Positions 28,070 through 38,492 are shown, numbered from the stretch's first letter. The stretch: DNA of 64,000 nucleotides from Paracoccus contaminans (GCF_002105555.1 NZ_CP020612.1:1170001-1234000), one strand, 5' to 3'. Notes: a model not told the origin generated them from the sequence alone. Program-made: numbers and translations.

Positions 28070-28903
28070 TCAGGCCAGCCGCTCGGCATGCCACAGGACA
28101 TGGTCGCGCATGAAGCTCTGCACGAACCAGTAGCTGTGGTCATAGCCCGGCTGCATGCGGAACATCCCCGCCTGCCGGCGCGCCACCATGGCATGGGCCA
28201 GCGCTTCGGGCCGCAGCAGGTCGAGGAACTGGTCGCTAGCCCCCTGGTCGATCAGCACCTCGCCGGGATAGCCGCGCATGGCCATCAGCAGCGAGGCATC
28301 ATGGGCCGACCACGCCGCCCGGTCCTCGCCCAGATAGGCCGTGAACTGCTTGCGGCCCCAGTCGGATTCGGTCGGGTTGGCGATGGGCGCAAAGGCGGAA
28401 ACGCTGCGATAGCGATCCGGGTGGGTCATGGCGATGGTCAGCGCGCCGTGCCCGCCCATGGAATGGCCGGTGATCCCCTGCGCCGCGGGGTCGAGCGGAA
28501 AGGCGTCCAGGACGAGGCCGGGCAATTCCTCGACCACATAGTCCCACATCCTGAAATGCGGCGACCATGGGGCCTGCGCGGCATTGACGTAAAAGCCCGC
28601 GCCCTGGCCCAGGTCATAGGCCGCGTCATCGGCGACGCCCTCGCCCCGCGGCGAGGTATCGGGAAAGACCAGCGCAAGCCCCGCCTCGGCCGCCCATTGC
28701 TGGGCGCCGGCCTTGGTCATGGCATTTTCATGCGTGCAAGTCAGGCCCGACAGATACCACAGCAGGGGGACGGGGCCGTCCTCGGCCTGGGGCGGCAGAT
28801 AGACCGCGAAGGTCATATCGGTTCCGGTCGCGGCGCTGCGGTGGCGATAGACGCCCTGCACCCCGCCAAAACTGCGGTTCTCGGATATCGTTTCAAGGCT
28901 CAT
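28070..28903 (-). CDS. fghA: S-formylglutathione hydrolase
   Basis: FghA hydrolyses S-formylglutathione to formate and glutathione, the last step of GSH-dependent formaldehyde oxidation. The 277-residue alpha/beta hydrolase has the nucleophile in GHSMGGHG (near residue 148), the family sequence LSGLTCTHENAMTKAG and a C-terminal PGYDHSYWF with the catalytic histidine. The ATG at 28903 overlaps the end of the GNAT gene. It completes the pathway begun by gfa and flhA upstream on the same strand. Confidence 0.95.
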   Translation of the reverse strand: MSLETISENRSFGGVQGVYRHRSAATGTDMTFAVYLPPQAEDGPVPLLWYLSGLTCTHENAMTKAGAQQWAAEAGLALVFPDTSPRGEGVADDAAYDLGQGAGFYVNAAQAPWSPHFRMWDYVVEELPGLVLDAFPLDPAAQGITGHSMGGHGALTIAMTHPDRYRSVSAFAPIANPTESDWGRKQFTAYLGEDRAAWSAHDASLLMAMRGYPGEVLIDQGASDQFLDLLRPEALAHAMVARRQAGMFRMQPGYDHSYWFVQSFMRDHVLWHAERLA

Positions 28904-29403
28904 GGGGCTGCTCCGGCCAGGTTCTTGAACATCACCAGCGCATCGACATGGCCGAGCCGCGGATGGTCGAACGCGCCCGGCAGGCGGCCCACTACCCTGA
29001 ACCCGGCCTTTTCCCAGCAACGGACGGCGTCGGCGTTGGTCGAGACGACGAAGTTGAACTGCATGGCCCGGAAGCCCCGGCCCCGTGCCCAGTCCTGAGC
29101 GTGCGTGACCATGGCCCGCGCCACGCCGCGCCCCCGCGCCTGCGGGTGGGTAGCAAAGCCGGCATTGGCGACATGCGCACCGCCGCCGCGCCAATTGGGG
29201 CCGACATGGCTGATGCCCAGCACCTGCCCGTCCAGCTCACCGACAAAGGCCGTGAAGGGAGGCGCGAGCCAGTCTGCCAGCGCCTCGTCGCGCCCGATGT
29301 CACGGGGCATGCAGTAGGTTTCCCCGGCGCGATACACCGGACCGAGGATCGTCCAGATGGCGTCGTGATCGCCCGGACCTGCCGGGCGGATCACCACATC
29401 CAT
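28900..29403 (-). CDS. GNAT-family N-acetyltransferase
   Basis: A 167-residue acetyltransferase of the GNAT fold. The acetyl-CoA-binding motif is ATHPQARGRGVARAMV at about residues 84-99, and FVVSTNADAVRCWEKAGF is the usual C-terminal motif. The substrate is unknown. The ATG at 29403 is used here; a GTG at 29409 that overlaps the stop of the ClpP gene is a possible alternative. It sits between a ClpP paralogue and fghA inside the formaldehyde operon, with overlaps on both sides, so it is co-translated with genes it has no known tie to. Confidence 0.85.
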   Translation of the reverse strand: MDVVIRPAGPGDHDAIWTILGPVYRAGETYCMPRDIGRDEALADWLAPPFTAFVGELDGQVLGISHVGPNWRGGGAHVANAGFATHPQARGRGVARAMVTHAQDWARGRGFRAMQFNFVVSTNADAVRCWEKAGFRVVGRLPGAFDHPRLGHVDALVMFKNLAGAAP

Positions 29404-29405
29404 GC

Positions 29406-30062
29406 TCACTTCAATTCATCCGCGCTGTGGATGACGCGGCCCAGCAGGCCGTAATCCAGCGCCTCCTGCGTGTTGAGCCAGAAATCGCGCTGAGTGTCCC
29501 TGGCGATCCGCTCGACCGGCTGGCCAGTGGCATCGGCAAAGATCTGGTTCAGCCGGTCGCGCATCAGGCGCACCTGTTCGGCCTGGATCATCATGTCCGA
29601 CGAGGTGCCCCCGATCCCGCCCGAAGGCTGATGGATCAGAAAGCGCGTATTGGGCAGGCAGAAGCGGTTCTCGCGCGCGGCCCCGACGAAGATCAGCGCC
29701 CCGGCGCTGGCGACCCAGCCCGACCCGATGGTGCGGACGGTCGGCCGGATGAACTTGATCACGTCATGGATCATGTCACCCGATTCGACATGGCCACCGG
29801 GCGAGGAGATCAGCATGTTGATCGGCCGGTCGCTGTCCTCGGCCAGCGCCAGCAGATGCGAGACGGTGCGCTGCGCCAGCTTGTCGTTGATGGTGCCGGC
29901 GACAATCACGGTACGCGACTTGAAATACAGCTTGGCGATCTTGTCCCCGGCGGGCATCCCCAGCTCGCCCCCGCCTTCGTCGTCGTGGCGGCGATCCTCG
30001 CGCGGCTCGTCCTCTTCCTCGTCGTCGTCGTTCAGCAGGTGGGGCGGAAACGGGCGCAGCAT
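29406..30062 (-). CDS. ClpP-like serine protease paralogue with an acidic N-terminus
   Basis: A 218-residue ClpP-family subunit. The serine is in GSGWVASAGAL (S119), the histidine in FLIHQPSGG (H144) and the aspartate in the RDTQRD segment near 190, so the triad looks intact. Residues 11-33 are unusually acidic (NDDDEEEDEPREDRRHDD), unlike housekeeping ClpP. The ATG at 30062 follows AAAGGA; a GTG at 30083 is a less likely start. No Clp ATPase partner is adjacent. It follows flhA on the same strand, so it may be a specialised ClpP expressed with formaldehyde oxidation, which is inference. Confidence 0.85.
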   Translation of the reverse strand: MLRPFPPHLLNDDDEEEDEPREDRRHDDEGGGELGMPAGDKIAKLYFKSRTVIVAGTINDKLAQRTVSHLLALAEDSDRPINMLISSPGGHVESGDMIHDVIKFIRPTVRTIGSGWVASAGALIFVGAARENRFCLPNTRFLIHQPSGGIGGTSSDMMIQAEQVRLMRDRLNQIFADATGQPVERIARDTQRDFWLNTQEALDYGLLGRVIHSADELK

Positions 30063-30129
30063 GGGTCGTCCTTTCAGTGACACGGCGGGGAACCCCCCGC
30101 CGCAACCTTACCTAAGCATCCGTTGGCGA

Positions 30130-31257
<1,128 letters not shown>

Positions 31258-31347
31258 CGTTTTCTCCTTTCGGCGGCCGCTCGGGCCGGATCATGGCAAA
31301 GGGGCCGGCGATGACCGGCCCCGGCTGCGCGCGCCAGGAAGGGCGGC

Positions 31348-31923
31348 TCAGACAGGCAGCGTGCCCAGCTTGCCCGATTTCCTGGCTGCATGGGCGGCGA
31401 TCGCATCCATAAGGGGCGGCGACAACATGTCATAGGGTTCCAGGCCCAGTTCCCTCAGCCGCGCCCGTACATCCCCCATCCGCTGCGGATCAACACCCGA
31501 TTCGATGATCGAGGACACGAAGGCGGCAAATTCCGGCGCGGACCAGCCGTCTTCCTCGGACAGTTCGGTATGGACGAAATCGAGCCCGTAAAACGGGTGG
31601 TCGGTGTTTTCGATCCGGCCATACATGTGTACGCCGCAGCCCGTGCAGGCATGGCGCCGGATCGGCGCGTCGCTGTTCACGATGTCGAGCTTGTCGGCGT
31701 TCTCGACGACCTCGACCGCATCGCGGCCGACCACGGCGATCTGGCTGAAGATCGCGCCCTCGGGCTTCCAGCACCTGGTGCAGCCGCAGACATGGTTATG
31801 CGCGACCTGCGCGCCGATGCGCACCCGGACAGGGTGATCCTTGCACCGGCAGGCCAGCATCCCCCCCGAAAAACCCGGCCTGCCCGTTCTTGCGCCGTCA
31901 TTGACCGCGGGATGGATGTTCAT
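31348..31923 (-). CDS. gfa: Glutathione-dependent formaldehyde-activating enzyme
   Basis: Gfa speeds the condensation of formaldehyde with glutathione to S-hydroxymethylglutathione, the substrate of FlhA. The 191-residue protein shows the zinc cysteines in [22 protein letters not shown] and [12 protein letters not shown], matching the family in order and spacing. The full family length suggests it is functional. It is 90 bases upstream of flhA on the same strand and opens the formaldehyde block. Confidence 0.95.
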   Translation of the reverse strand: MNIHPAVNDGARTGRPGFSGGMLACRCKDHPVRVRIGAQVAHNHVCGCTRCWKPEGAIFSQIAVVGRDAVEVVENADKLDIVNSDAPIRRHACTGCGVHMYGRIENTDHPFYGLDFVHTELSEEDGWSAPEFAAFVSSIIESGVDPQRMGDVRARLRELGLEPYDMLSPPLMDAIAAHAARKSGKLGTLPV

Positions 31924-32088
31924 GGCCGCCCCCCCCTTGCCGCTCTTGTCGCCGCCCTTGTCCCGGCCAGCTTGGCGGCCCCGCAGGCGAGCGGCAAGTC
32001 AGCGGAAGGTTGTATGGCCCCCTTTGCGGGCAGTGGCCTTCGCGCGCGAACCGGGCCATGCTGAACGCCAGCTTGAAGGAGCCTGCCG

Positions 32089-32532
32089 ATGCTGCCATCC
32101 CGCCCGCCGATCCGCCCCGCGCTCTGGTTGATGCTGGGGCTTGCGCTGTCGGGCTGCGGCCTGGCCCGGCGCCAGAGCGAGCAGGACTGCATGATGCGCG
32201 CGATGTATTTCGAATCGAACCGCTCCAGCCGCGAGGGCATGATCGCCGTCGGAAGCGTGGTGATGAACCGCCTTCAGTCGGGAAAATACCCCCGTTCGGT
32301 CTGCGGCGTCGTCGGACAGCCCAGGCAGTTCGCGCCGGGCGTGCTGACGCGGCCGATGAAGGCGCGCGACATGCGCCTGGCGCAAGAGGCCGCGGCAGCG
32401 GTGCTGCGCGGCGAACGCCATCCCCGCATCGGGAATGCCATGTTCTTTCACCAGGCCGGGTTGCGCACGGGCTATGACAACGCGCACTATGTTCTCATTG
32501 CGGGGGGAAATGCTTTTTACGAACGGATCTGA
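32089..32532 (+). CDS. Lipoprotein cell-wall hydrolase (SleB-like)
   Basis: A 147-residue protein with a lipoprotein signal: a hydrophobic stretch followed by lipobox LSGC with C23 as the lipidated residue. The mature part is a Hydrolase_2/SleB-like domain: AMYFESNRSSREGMIAVGSVVMNRL, split here by its catalytic-type glutamate E42, and ending in MFFHQAG and AGGNAFYERI. It probably cleaves peptidoglycan from the periplasmic face. The ATG at 32089 follows GAAGGAG. It stands alone between gfa (divergent) and the glycan operon. Confidence 0.82.
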   Translation: MLPSRPPIRPALWLMLGLALSGCGLARRQSEQDCMMRAMYFESNRSSREGMIAVGSVVMNRLQSGKYPRSVCGVVGQPRQFAPGVLTRPMKARDMRLAQEAAAAVLRGERHPRIGNAMFFHQAGLRTGYDNAHYVLIAGGNAFYERI

Positions 32533-32599
32533 ACGATCGGCCGGGGGGCGCTGTCCCCATGCGAAGGGGATGGCCTGCGAGCCGAGTGCGCAGCATGCA

Positions 32600-32612
32600 A
32601 CATAATTTATGT
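32600..32612. promoter_or_regulatory. AT-rich palindrome upstream of the fusion-protein glycan operon
   Basis: ACATAA-T-TTATGT is a perfect 13-bp palindrome in an otherwise GC-rich 198-bp gap, about 120 bp before the first glycosyltransferase start. It is a candidate operator or promoter element. No matching regulator gene is adjacent. Confidence 0.45.
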
Positions 32613-32730
32613 CGAACGCACCGGGAAACCTTCCCGCCGCCGCGATAAGCACCGCGCCATGACCCTTCTCTCTGGCCCGCTGCGGCGGACCCTGCATACC
32701 CCCGCTGGCCGCCAAGCTTCGCCCCCCCCA

Positions 32731-33891
32731 ATGTCGGGGCGCATCGTGTGCATTTCCGATCATTGCGATACCGTGCCGCCCCATCCGGTGCATGCACCGG
32801 GCGCATCATGGGGCAGCGATGCGCTGGAAGGGCCGGTCCCCCGGGCCGATGTGCGCGTCACCGGCGGGTATCTGGAACGCCTGCCCCTGGCAGCCGTTGC
32901 CGCCGGGCTGACCCCGCGCGCCGAGATCTGGAGCTGGACGGGCACGGACGGGCGGGCGGACAGTGAAACCGGGCGGCCGCAAGGCACCCCGGACCCGGGG
33001 CGCCCCGGCCTGACGCGGCGGCTGTTCCGGGCGGATGGGCATCCCGCGCCCTATGGCTCGGCCGATGCGCTGGCGCATCTGGCGCGGACCGGCGCGCCCG
33101 ACATCCTGTGCGTCTGGGGCATCGGTGTCGATTGCGCGCTGCTGGATGCCTGCGCGGGCTCGGTGCGCATCTATAATTCCATCGACGCCCCGGCGCTGCG
33201 CATCCCCGATGACGAGGCGGCGCGCTTTGACCTGTTCCTGACCGGCGCCGAATGGCAATCGGACGAGATCCGCGCCCGCGTGCCGGGCGCCCGGACGCTG
33301 GTCCTGCCGATCGGGCCGGAATTCGCCTCGGGCGACACGTTCTTTCCCACCGGCCAGCCCAAGGACCGGGACGTGGTCTATGTGGCCTGCACCCAGCCCT
33401 ACAAGCGCCACAAGGTGCTGCTGGATGCGCTGGAACGGCTGCCGGGCACCACGGCGCTGCTGGTGGTCGGCTACGGGCATCTGACGGAAGCCATCCGCGA
33501 GGATGCCGCGCGGCGCGGCCTTGATGTCGAGATCGTCGGCCCGCTCAGCCATGACGAGGTCAATGTCCAGATCAACCGCGCCCGCGTGGGCGTCGTCTGC
33601 GGGCGCGATGACGGCGCGCCGGCGATCCTGACCGAATACATGCTGGCCGGCCTGCCGGTGCTGGCTAATGCCGGGCTGGTCTGCGGACGGCAATACATCA
33701 CGCCCCAGACCGGGCTGGCCGCCGACGAGGGGGAAGGCTTTGCCGCGGCGCTGCGCCAGCTGCTGGACGGGGCCGGGCAGTATGACACCCGCAGGGCCGC
33801 GCTTGATCGCTGGGGCTGGCCTGCCTCCATCGCGCGACTTGGCGCGGAAATCGATGACATCCGCCGCGCGCAGGACGAAAAGGACGCCTGA
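32731..33891 (+). CDS. Glycosyltransferase, GT4-like, first gene of the fusion operon
   Basis: A 386-residue GT-B-type glycosyltransferase. The N-terminal half is poorly conserved. The C-terminal Rossmann half shows VVYVACTQPYKRHKVLLDAL, VEIVGPLSHDEVN and APAILTEYMLAGLPVLAN, the usual donor-site pattern of family 4 enzymes. The start is uncertain: ATG at 32731 (MSGRIVCISDH) begins where a first beta strand is expected, while ATG at 32659 would add 24 low-complexity residues; neither has a good ribosome site. Its stop overlaps the next ATG (TGATG), so it leads a tightly coupled operon. Confidence 0.78.
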   Translation: MSGRIVCISDHCDTVPPHPVHAPGASWGSDALEGPVPRADVRVTGGYLERLPLAAVAAGLTPRAEIWSWTGTDGRADSETGRPQGTPDPGRPGLTRRLFRADGHPAPYGSADALAHLARTGAPDILCVWGIGVDCALLDACAGSVRIYNSIDAPALRIPDDEAARFDLFLTGAEWQSDEIRARVPGARTLVLPIGPEFASGDTFFPTGQPKDRDVVYVACTQPYKRHKVLLDALERLPGTTALLVVGYGHLTEAIREDAARRGLDVEIVGPLSHDEVNVQINRARVGVVCGRDDGAPAILTEYMLAGLPVLANAGLVCGRQYITPQTGLAADEGEGFAAALRQLLDGAGQYDTRRAALDRWGWPASIARLGAEIDDIRRAQDEKDA

Positions 33892-36281
33892 TGAACGACG
33901 CCACCCCACTTGAGGAAACGCCGGCCGTGGACATCGCCTGTCCGGTCCTGGCCGAGGGCCGTGCCGCAACGGCCCCGCTGATCTGCTTTTCACATCTGCG
34001 CTGGGACTTTGTCCTGCAGCGTCCCCAGCACCTGATCGGCCGCTTTGCCGCCCAGGGCCGGCGCGTGCTGTTCTGGGAAGAGGCGATTCCCACCACCCAT
34101 CACCTGCCCTATCTGGAATTCCACGCCTTCGAGGGCACCTCGGTCCAGTCGGTGCGGCCCCGGGTTCCCGATCGCTGGTCGCCCGAGGACCAGGAGCGCG
34201 CGCTGCCGGGGCTGCTGGACCAGATGCTCGGCCTCACGGGGATCGAGCGTCCGGTGCTGTGGTTCTATACCCCGATGATGTGGCCGATCGCGCGGCATGT
34301 TGATGCGGCCGCCGTGGTCTATGACTGTATGGACGAGCTGTCGGCCTTCCGCTTTGCTCCGCCCGACCTTGTCTCGCGCGAGGCGCAGCTGATCGAGGCG
34401 GCCGATGTCGTCTTCACCGGCGGCTGGTCGATCTGGGAGGCCAAGCGCGACCGGCATGACAACATCCATGCCCTTCCGTCCAGCGTCGATGCGCCCCATT
34501 TCGCACAGGCGCGGGGCGGCCTGCCCGAGCCGGCCGATCAGGCCGGGATTGCGCGCCCGCGGCTGGGCTATTACGGCGTCATCGACGAACGGCTGGACCT
34601 GGGCCTGATCCGCGACATGGCCGCGGCGCGGCCCGATTGGCATATCGTCATGGTCGGCCCGGTCGCCAAGCTGTCGCCCGGCGATCTGCCGCAGGCAGCG
34701 AACATCCACTGGCTGGGCCAGAAATCCTATGGCGAACTGCCTGCCTATCTGGCCGGCTGGGATGTCGCCCTGATGCCCTTTGCCATCAACGAGGCGACGC
34801 GCTTCATCAGCCCGACCAAGACACCCGAATACCTGGCCGGGGGGCGGCAGGTGGTGTCCACCCCGGTGCGCGATGTGGTGCGCCATTACGGCGCCACCTC
34901 TGCCGTGCGCATCGCGGGCGATGCCGGGGGGTTCATCGCCGCCTGCGAGGCCGCGCTGGCTGCCAACGGGGCTGATGCGGAATGGCGCGGCGAGGCTGAC
35001 CGGATGCTGGCCACGCAAAGCTGGGACACCACCTTCCACCACATGAGCCGCCTGGTGAACGAGGCGGCCCGCAGCCGGGCCGCCGGCCCCGCGCCCTCGG
35101 ACCGCTTTCCGGCGCCGGGCATCCGCCGGGGCGCGCGCAAATATGACGTGACCGTCTGCGGCGCGGGTTTCGCCGGCGCGGTGCTGGCCGAACGCCTGGC
35201 CGAGGCTTCGGGCAAGCGGGTGCTGGTCGTGGACCGGCGCGATCATGTCGCGGGCAACGCCTATGACCATCTGGACGAGGCGGGCATCCTCGTCCACCGC
35301 TATGGCCCGCACATCTTTCACACCAACAGCGACGAGGTGGTGCGCTATCTGTCCCGCTTCACCGCCTGGCGGCCCTATGAACACCGGGTGCTGGCGCAGG
35401 TGGGGGACCGGCGGGTGCCCATGCCCATCAACCGCACGACGCTGAATGCGCTGTACGGCCTCGACATGTCGACCGATGCGGAAGCGGCGGCGTTCCTGGC
35501 CCGCCTGGCCGAGCCGGTCGCCGAGATCCGAACCGCGCGGGATGTGGTGGTGAATGCGGTCGGAACGCGGCTGTATGAGACGTTCTTCCAGGGCTATACG
35601 CGCAAGCAATGGGGGCTGGACCCCAGCCAGCTGGACAAGTCGGTGACGGCGCGGGTGCCCACCCGCACCTCGGACGACGACCGCTATTTCACCGACAGCT
35701 TCCAGGCGATGCCGCGCGAGGGTTTCACCCGCATGTTCGAGCGGATGCTGGACCATCCGAACATCGATCTGGCGCTGGGTGTGGATTTCCACGAATTGCC
35801 GGCGCAGGATCGCGGCGCGCTGACTGTCTATACCGGCCCGATCGACGCCTATTTCGGCCACCGCTTCGGCCCGCTGCCCTATCGCAGCCTTCAGTTCCGG
35901 CACGAAACCGTGGACAGGCGACGCTTTCAGGAGGTCGCTGTCGTCAACTATCCGGCCGAGGACGTGGCCTGGACGCGGATCACCGAATACAAGCATCTCA
36001 CCGGGCAGGTGCATCCGCGCACGTCGATCACCTATGAAATCCCGTCGGATGAGGGCGAGCCCTACTATCCCATCCCGCGGCCCGAAAACCAGGCGCTGTT
36101 CAAGCGCTATGAGGCGCTGGCCGACGCCGAGCCGGACGTGATCTTCGCCGGCCGGCTGGGCAGCTATCGTTACTACAACATGGACCAGGTGGTCGGTCAG
36201 GCGCTGTCGGTCCACCGCCGGATGGCCGAACGGATGGCGGCCGGCGGGTCCGCAGGAACGATGGCCGCCCAGGATTGCTGA
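33891..36281 (+). CDS. Glycosyltransferase fused to UDP-galactopyranose mutase
   Basis: A 796-residue two-domain protein. Residues 1-400 are a GT-B glycosyltransferase (ICFSHLRWDFVLQRPQHL near 31, YGVIDERLDLGLI, NIHWLGQKSYGELP, PTKTPEYLAGGRQVVSTP). Residues from about 417 on are a full UDP-galactopyranose mutase: FAD site VTVCGAGFAGAVLAERLAE, VVDRRDHVAGNAYD, HRYGPHIFHTNSDEV, the substrate region FFQGYTRKQWG and a C-terminal GRLGSYRYYNMDQV. The mutase makes UDP-galactofuranose; the attached transferase may use it. The domains normally occur as separate proteins. The ATG overlaps the previous stop. Confidence 0.9.
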   Translation: MNDATPLEETPAVDIACPVLAEGRAATAPLICFSHLRWDFVLQRPQHLIGRFAAQGRRVLFWEEAIPTTHHLPYLEFHAFEGTSVQSVRPRVPDRWSPEDQERALPGLLDQMLGLTGIERPVLWFYTPMMWPIARHVDAAAVVYDCMDELSAFRFAPPDLVSREAQLIEAADVVFTGGWSIWEAKRDRHDNIHALPSSVDAPHFAQARGGLPEPADQAGIARPRLGYYGVIDERLDLGLIRDMAAARPDWHIVMVGPVAKLSPGDLPQAANIHWLGQKSYGELPAYLAGWDVALMPFAINEATRFISPTKTPEYLAGGRQVVSTPVRDVVRHYGATSAVRIAGDAGGFIAACEAALAANGADAEWRGEADRMLATQSWDTTFHHMSRLVNEAARSRAAGPAPSDRFPAPGIRRGARKYDVTVCGAGFAGAVLAERLAEASGKRVLVVDRRDHVAGNAYDHLDEAGILVHRYGPHIFHTNSDEVVRYLSRFTAWRPYEHRVLAQVGDRRVPMPINRTTLNALYGLDMSTDAEAAAFLARLAEPVAEIRTARDVVVNAVGTRLYETFFQGYTRKQWGLDPSQLDKSVTARVPTRTSDDDRYFTDSFQAMPREGFTRMFERMLDHPNIDLALGVDFHELPAQDRGALTVYTGPIDAYFGHRFGPLPYRSLQFRHETVDRRRFQEVAVVNYPAEDVAWTRITEYKHLTGQVHPRTSITYEIPSDEGEPYYPIPRPENQALFKRYEALADAEPDVIFAGRLGSYRYYNMDQVVGQALSVHRRMAERMAAGGSAGTMAAQDC

Positions 36282-38368
36282 CCCCTGACGCAAAGGTGGT
36301 TCTGGCCACGGACAGCCCCGACCCCTCCGGGGTCGGCCGGCACATGCTTGCCCTGGCCGCGGCTTTGGCGGCCCTGTATCCGGGCCTGCGCCTGCGGGTG
36401 CTGTTCCCCTGGCACCCCCCCGGCCTGGCGCTGGCGGCCGAGGCGCGGGCGCAGGGGCTGGTCGCCGGGGTCGTCCACGCAGGCAACTGGGAACGCGCCC
36501 TGCGCGGGGCGGCGCTGGTTCACGTCCATGCCGGCATCGGGTGGGAAGGGCACGGGATCGTCCGCGCCGCCCGCCGGGCCGGTGCGGCCGTGGTGCGGAC
36601 CGAACACCTGCCATGGCTGATCACCGACGCGCATCAGCGCGCCGACTATGCCCATATGGTCCAGCAGGTCGATGCCGTGATCGCGGTGGGCCGGGGGGCA
36701 GCGCCCGGCTGGCGGCAGACCCTTGCCGGCATGGCGGGGCCGCGCCTGCCGCTGGCCTGCATTCCGAACGGAATCCCCGATCCGGGCACGCGGCATGACC
36801 CCGCGGGCGGGCAGACGATCCTGTGCGTTGCACGCTTCACGCCGCAGAAGGGGCACCGGACGCTGCTGTCCGCCTTTGCGCGGCTGCGCCGGACCCATCC
36901 GCAGGCGCGGCTGCAGCTTGCCGGCGACGGGCAGCTTGCCCCGCAGCTGAGGGCGCGGGCCGCGCGACTGGGGATCGCCGGCGCCGTCGATTTCCTGGGC
37001 ACGCGCAGCGACGTGCCCGCGCTGATGGCCGCGGCCGACCTGCTGGTGCTGCCTTCGTCCTTCGAGGGGCTGCCGCTGGTCGTGCTTGAGGCGATGGCGG
37101 TGGGCACGCCAGTCGTGGCCACCCGCATCGGCGGCGTGATCGAGGCGCTTGGTCCCGATCACCCATGGCTGGTGCCCCCGGGCGATCCCTCTGCCCTGGC
37201 CGGGGCGCTGGCCAGGGCGCTGGATGACGTGCAGGGCCGCAAGGGGGCTGCAACCGCCGCGCGCGCGCGCTATGAGGCGTTCTACACGGCGACACGCATG
37301 GGCGAAGACACCGCCCGTATCTATGCCGCGGTCATGCGCGGCCAGAAAGGGACTGAACGAATGACAACTCGGCTTGGCTTTATCGGCGCGGGGGGCATCG
37401 CCCACCGGCACTTCGGCGTGCTGGAACAGATGCCCGATGTGCAGATCGTCGCGGTCGCCGACCCCGACGAAGGCCGCGCCCGCGAGGCGGCCGAGCGTTT
37501 CGGCGCGCAGTCCTTTGCCGGCCATGAGGCGATGCTGGAAGCGGTCGAGGTCGATGCCGTCTATATCTGCGTGCCGCCCTTTGCCCATGGCGATGCGGAA
37601 CGGGCCTGCATCGCGCGCGGGCTGCCGTTCTTTGTCGAAAAGCCGCTGTCGCTGGACCTGTCGCTGGCCGAGGAGATCGCGGCCGAGGTGGAACGCGCCG
37701 GGCTGATCACCGCCGTCGGCTATCACTGGCGCTATCTCGACACGGTGGACGAAGCGCGCGCCATCCTGAAGGACAACCCGGCGCAGCTGATGACCGGCTT
37801 CTGGCTGGACCAGACGCCGCCGCCGCAATGGTGGTGGCGCGAGGATGCCTCGGGCGGGCAGGTGGTCGAGCAGGCCACCCACATCATCGACCTGGCGCGG
37901 TTCCTGTCGGGCGACGTGGCCGAGGTGTTCGGCCTGTCCACCCTGCGCGAGCGTCCCGATTTCCAGGGGCTGACGGTGCCCACCGCGACGACGGCCACGC
38001 TGCGCTTTGCCTCGGGGACCATCGCCAACCTGGCGGCGACCTGCCTTCTGCGCTGGAACCACCGGGTCGGCCTGCATGTCTTTGCCGATGCGCTGGCGAT
38101 GGAGATCACCGACCACGACATCATGATCGACGTGGGCCAGGGGCGGCCCGTGCGCCATGCCGAGGGCGATCCCGTCTGGCGCGAGGACCGCGATTTCATC
38201 GACGCCGTGCAGGGCCGCGAAAACCGCATCCGCTGCCCCTATGCCGAGGCGCTGGAAACCCACCGTGTCGCGCTGGCCGTGTCGAAATCGGCCACCTCGG
38301 GCGAACTCGTGAAGATGGAGGTGCTGCGGTTGAACCCGCAGCCCTTTTTTCGCCAAGCCTCTGCGTAA
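36275..38368 (+). CDS. GT4 glycosyltransferase fused to a Gfo/Idh/MocA oxidoreductase
   Basis: One open frame of 697 residues. Residues 1-355 are a GT4 enzyme: DPSGVGRHMLALAAAL, ILCVARFTPQKGHRTLL, VDFLGTRSDVPALM and SSFEGLPLVVLEAMAVGTPV, split by one residue. Residues 363-697 are a Gfo/Idh/MocA NAD(P)-dependent oxidoreductase: RLGFIGAGGIAHRHFG, FFVEKPLSLD with its catalytic-type lysine, and GYHWRYLDTVDEA. The start is weak: TTG at 36275 overlaps the mutase stop, and an in-frame GTG at 36296 is possible. An internal ATG at 37361 with AAAGGGA upstream could allow separate translation of the oxidoreductase. Confidence 0.82.
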   Translation: MLTPDAKVVLATDSPDPSGVGRHMLALAAALAALYPGLRLRVLFPWHPPGLALAAEARAQGLVAGVVHAGNWERALRGAALVHVHAGIGWEGHGIVRAARRAGAAVVRTEHLPWLITDAHQRADYAHMVQQVDAVIAVGRGAAPGWRQTLAGMAGPRLPLACIPNGIPDPGTRHDPAGGQTILCVARFTPQKGHRTLLSAFARLRRTHPQARLQLAGDGQLAPQLRARAARLGIAGAVDFLGTRSDVPALMAAADLLVLPSSFEGLPLVVLEAMAVGTPVVATRIGGVIEALGPDHPWLVPPGDPSALAGALARALDDVQGRKGAATAARARYEAFYTATRMGEDTARIYAAVMRGQKGTERMTTRLGFIGAGGIAHRHFGVLEQMPDVQIVAVADPDEGRAREAAERFGAQSFAGHEAMLEAVEVDAVYICVPPFAHGDAERACIARGLPFFVEKPLSLDLSLAEEIAAEVERAGLITAVGYHWRYLDTVDEARAILKDNPAQLMTGFWLDQTPPPQWWWREDASGGQVVEQATHIIDLARFLSGDVAEVFGLSTLRERPDFQGLTVPTATTATLRFASGTIANLAATCLLRWNHRVGLHVFADALAMEITDHDIMIDVGQGRPVRHAEGDPVWREDRDFIDAVQGRENRIRCPYAEALETHRVALAVSKSATSGELVKMEVLRLNPQPFFRQASA

Positions 38369-38492
38369 GATCCCGACGCTGCCCCATCAGCACCGGCACA
38401 TCCGCAGCCTCGGGATCGAACGCGAGAACGAGCCCTACTTCTTCGGCTATGACGAAGGTCCGGCAGGCGACGGGCAGGTCCGGCTGGACCTG

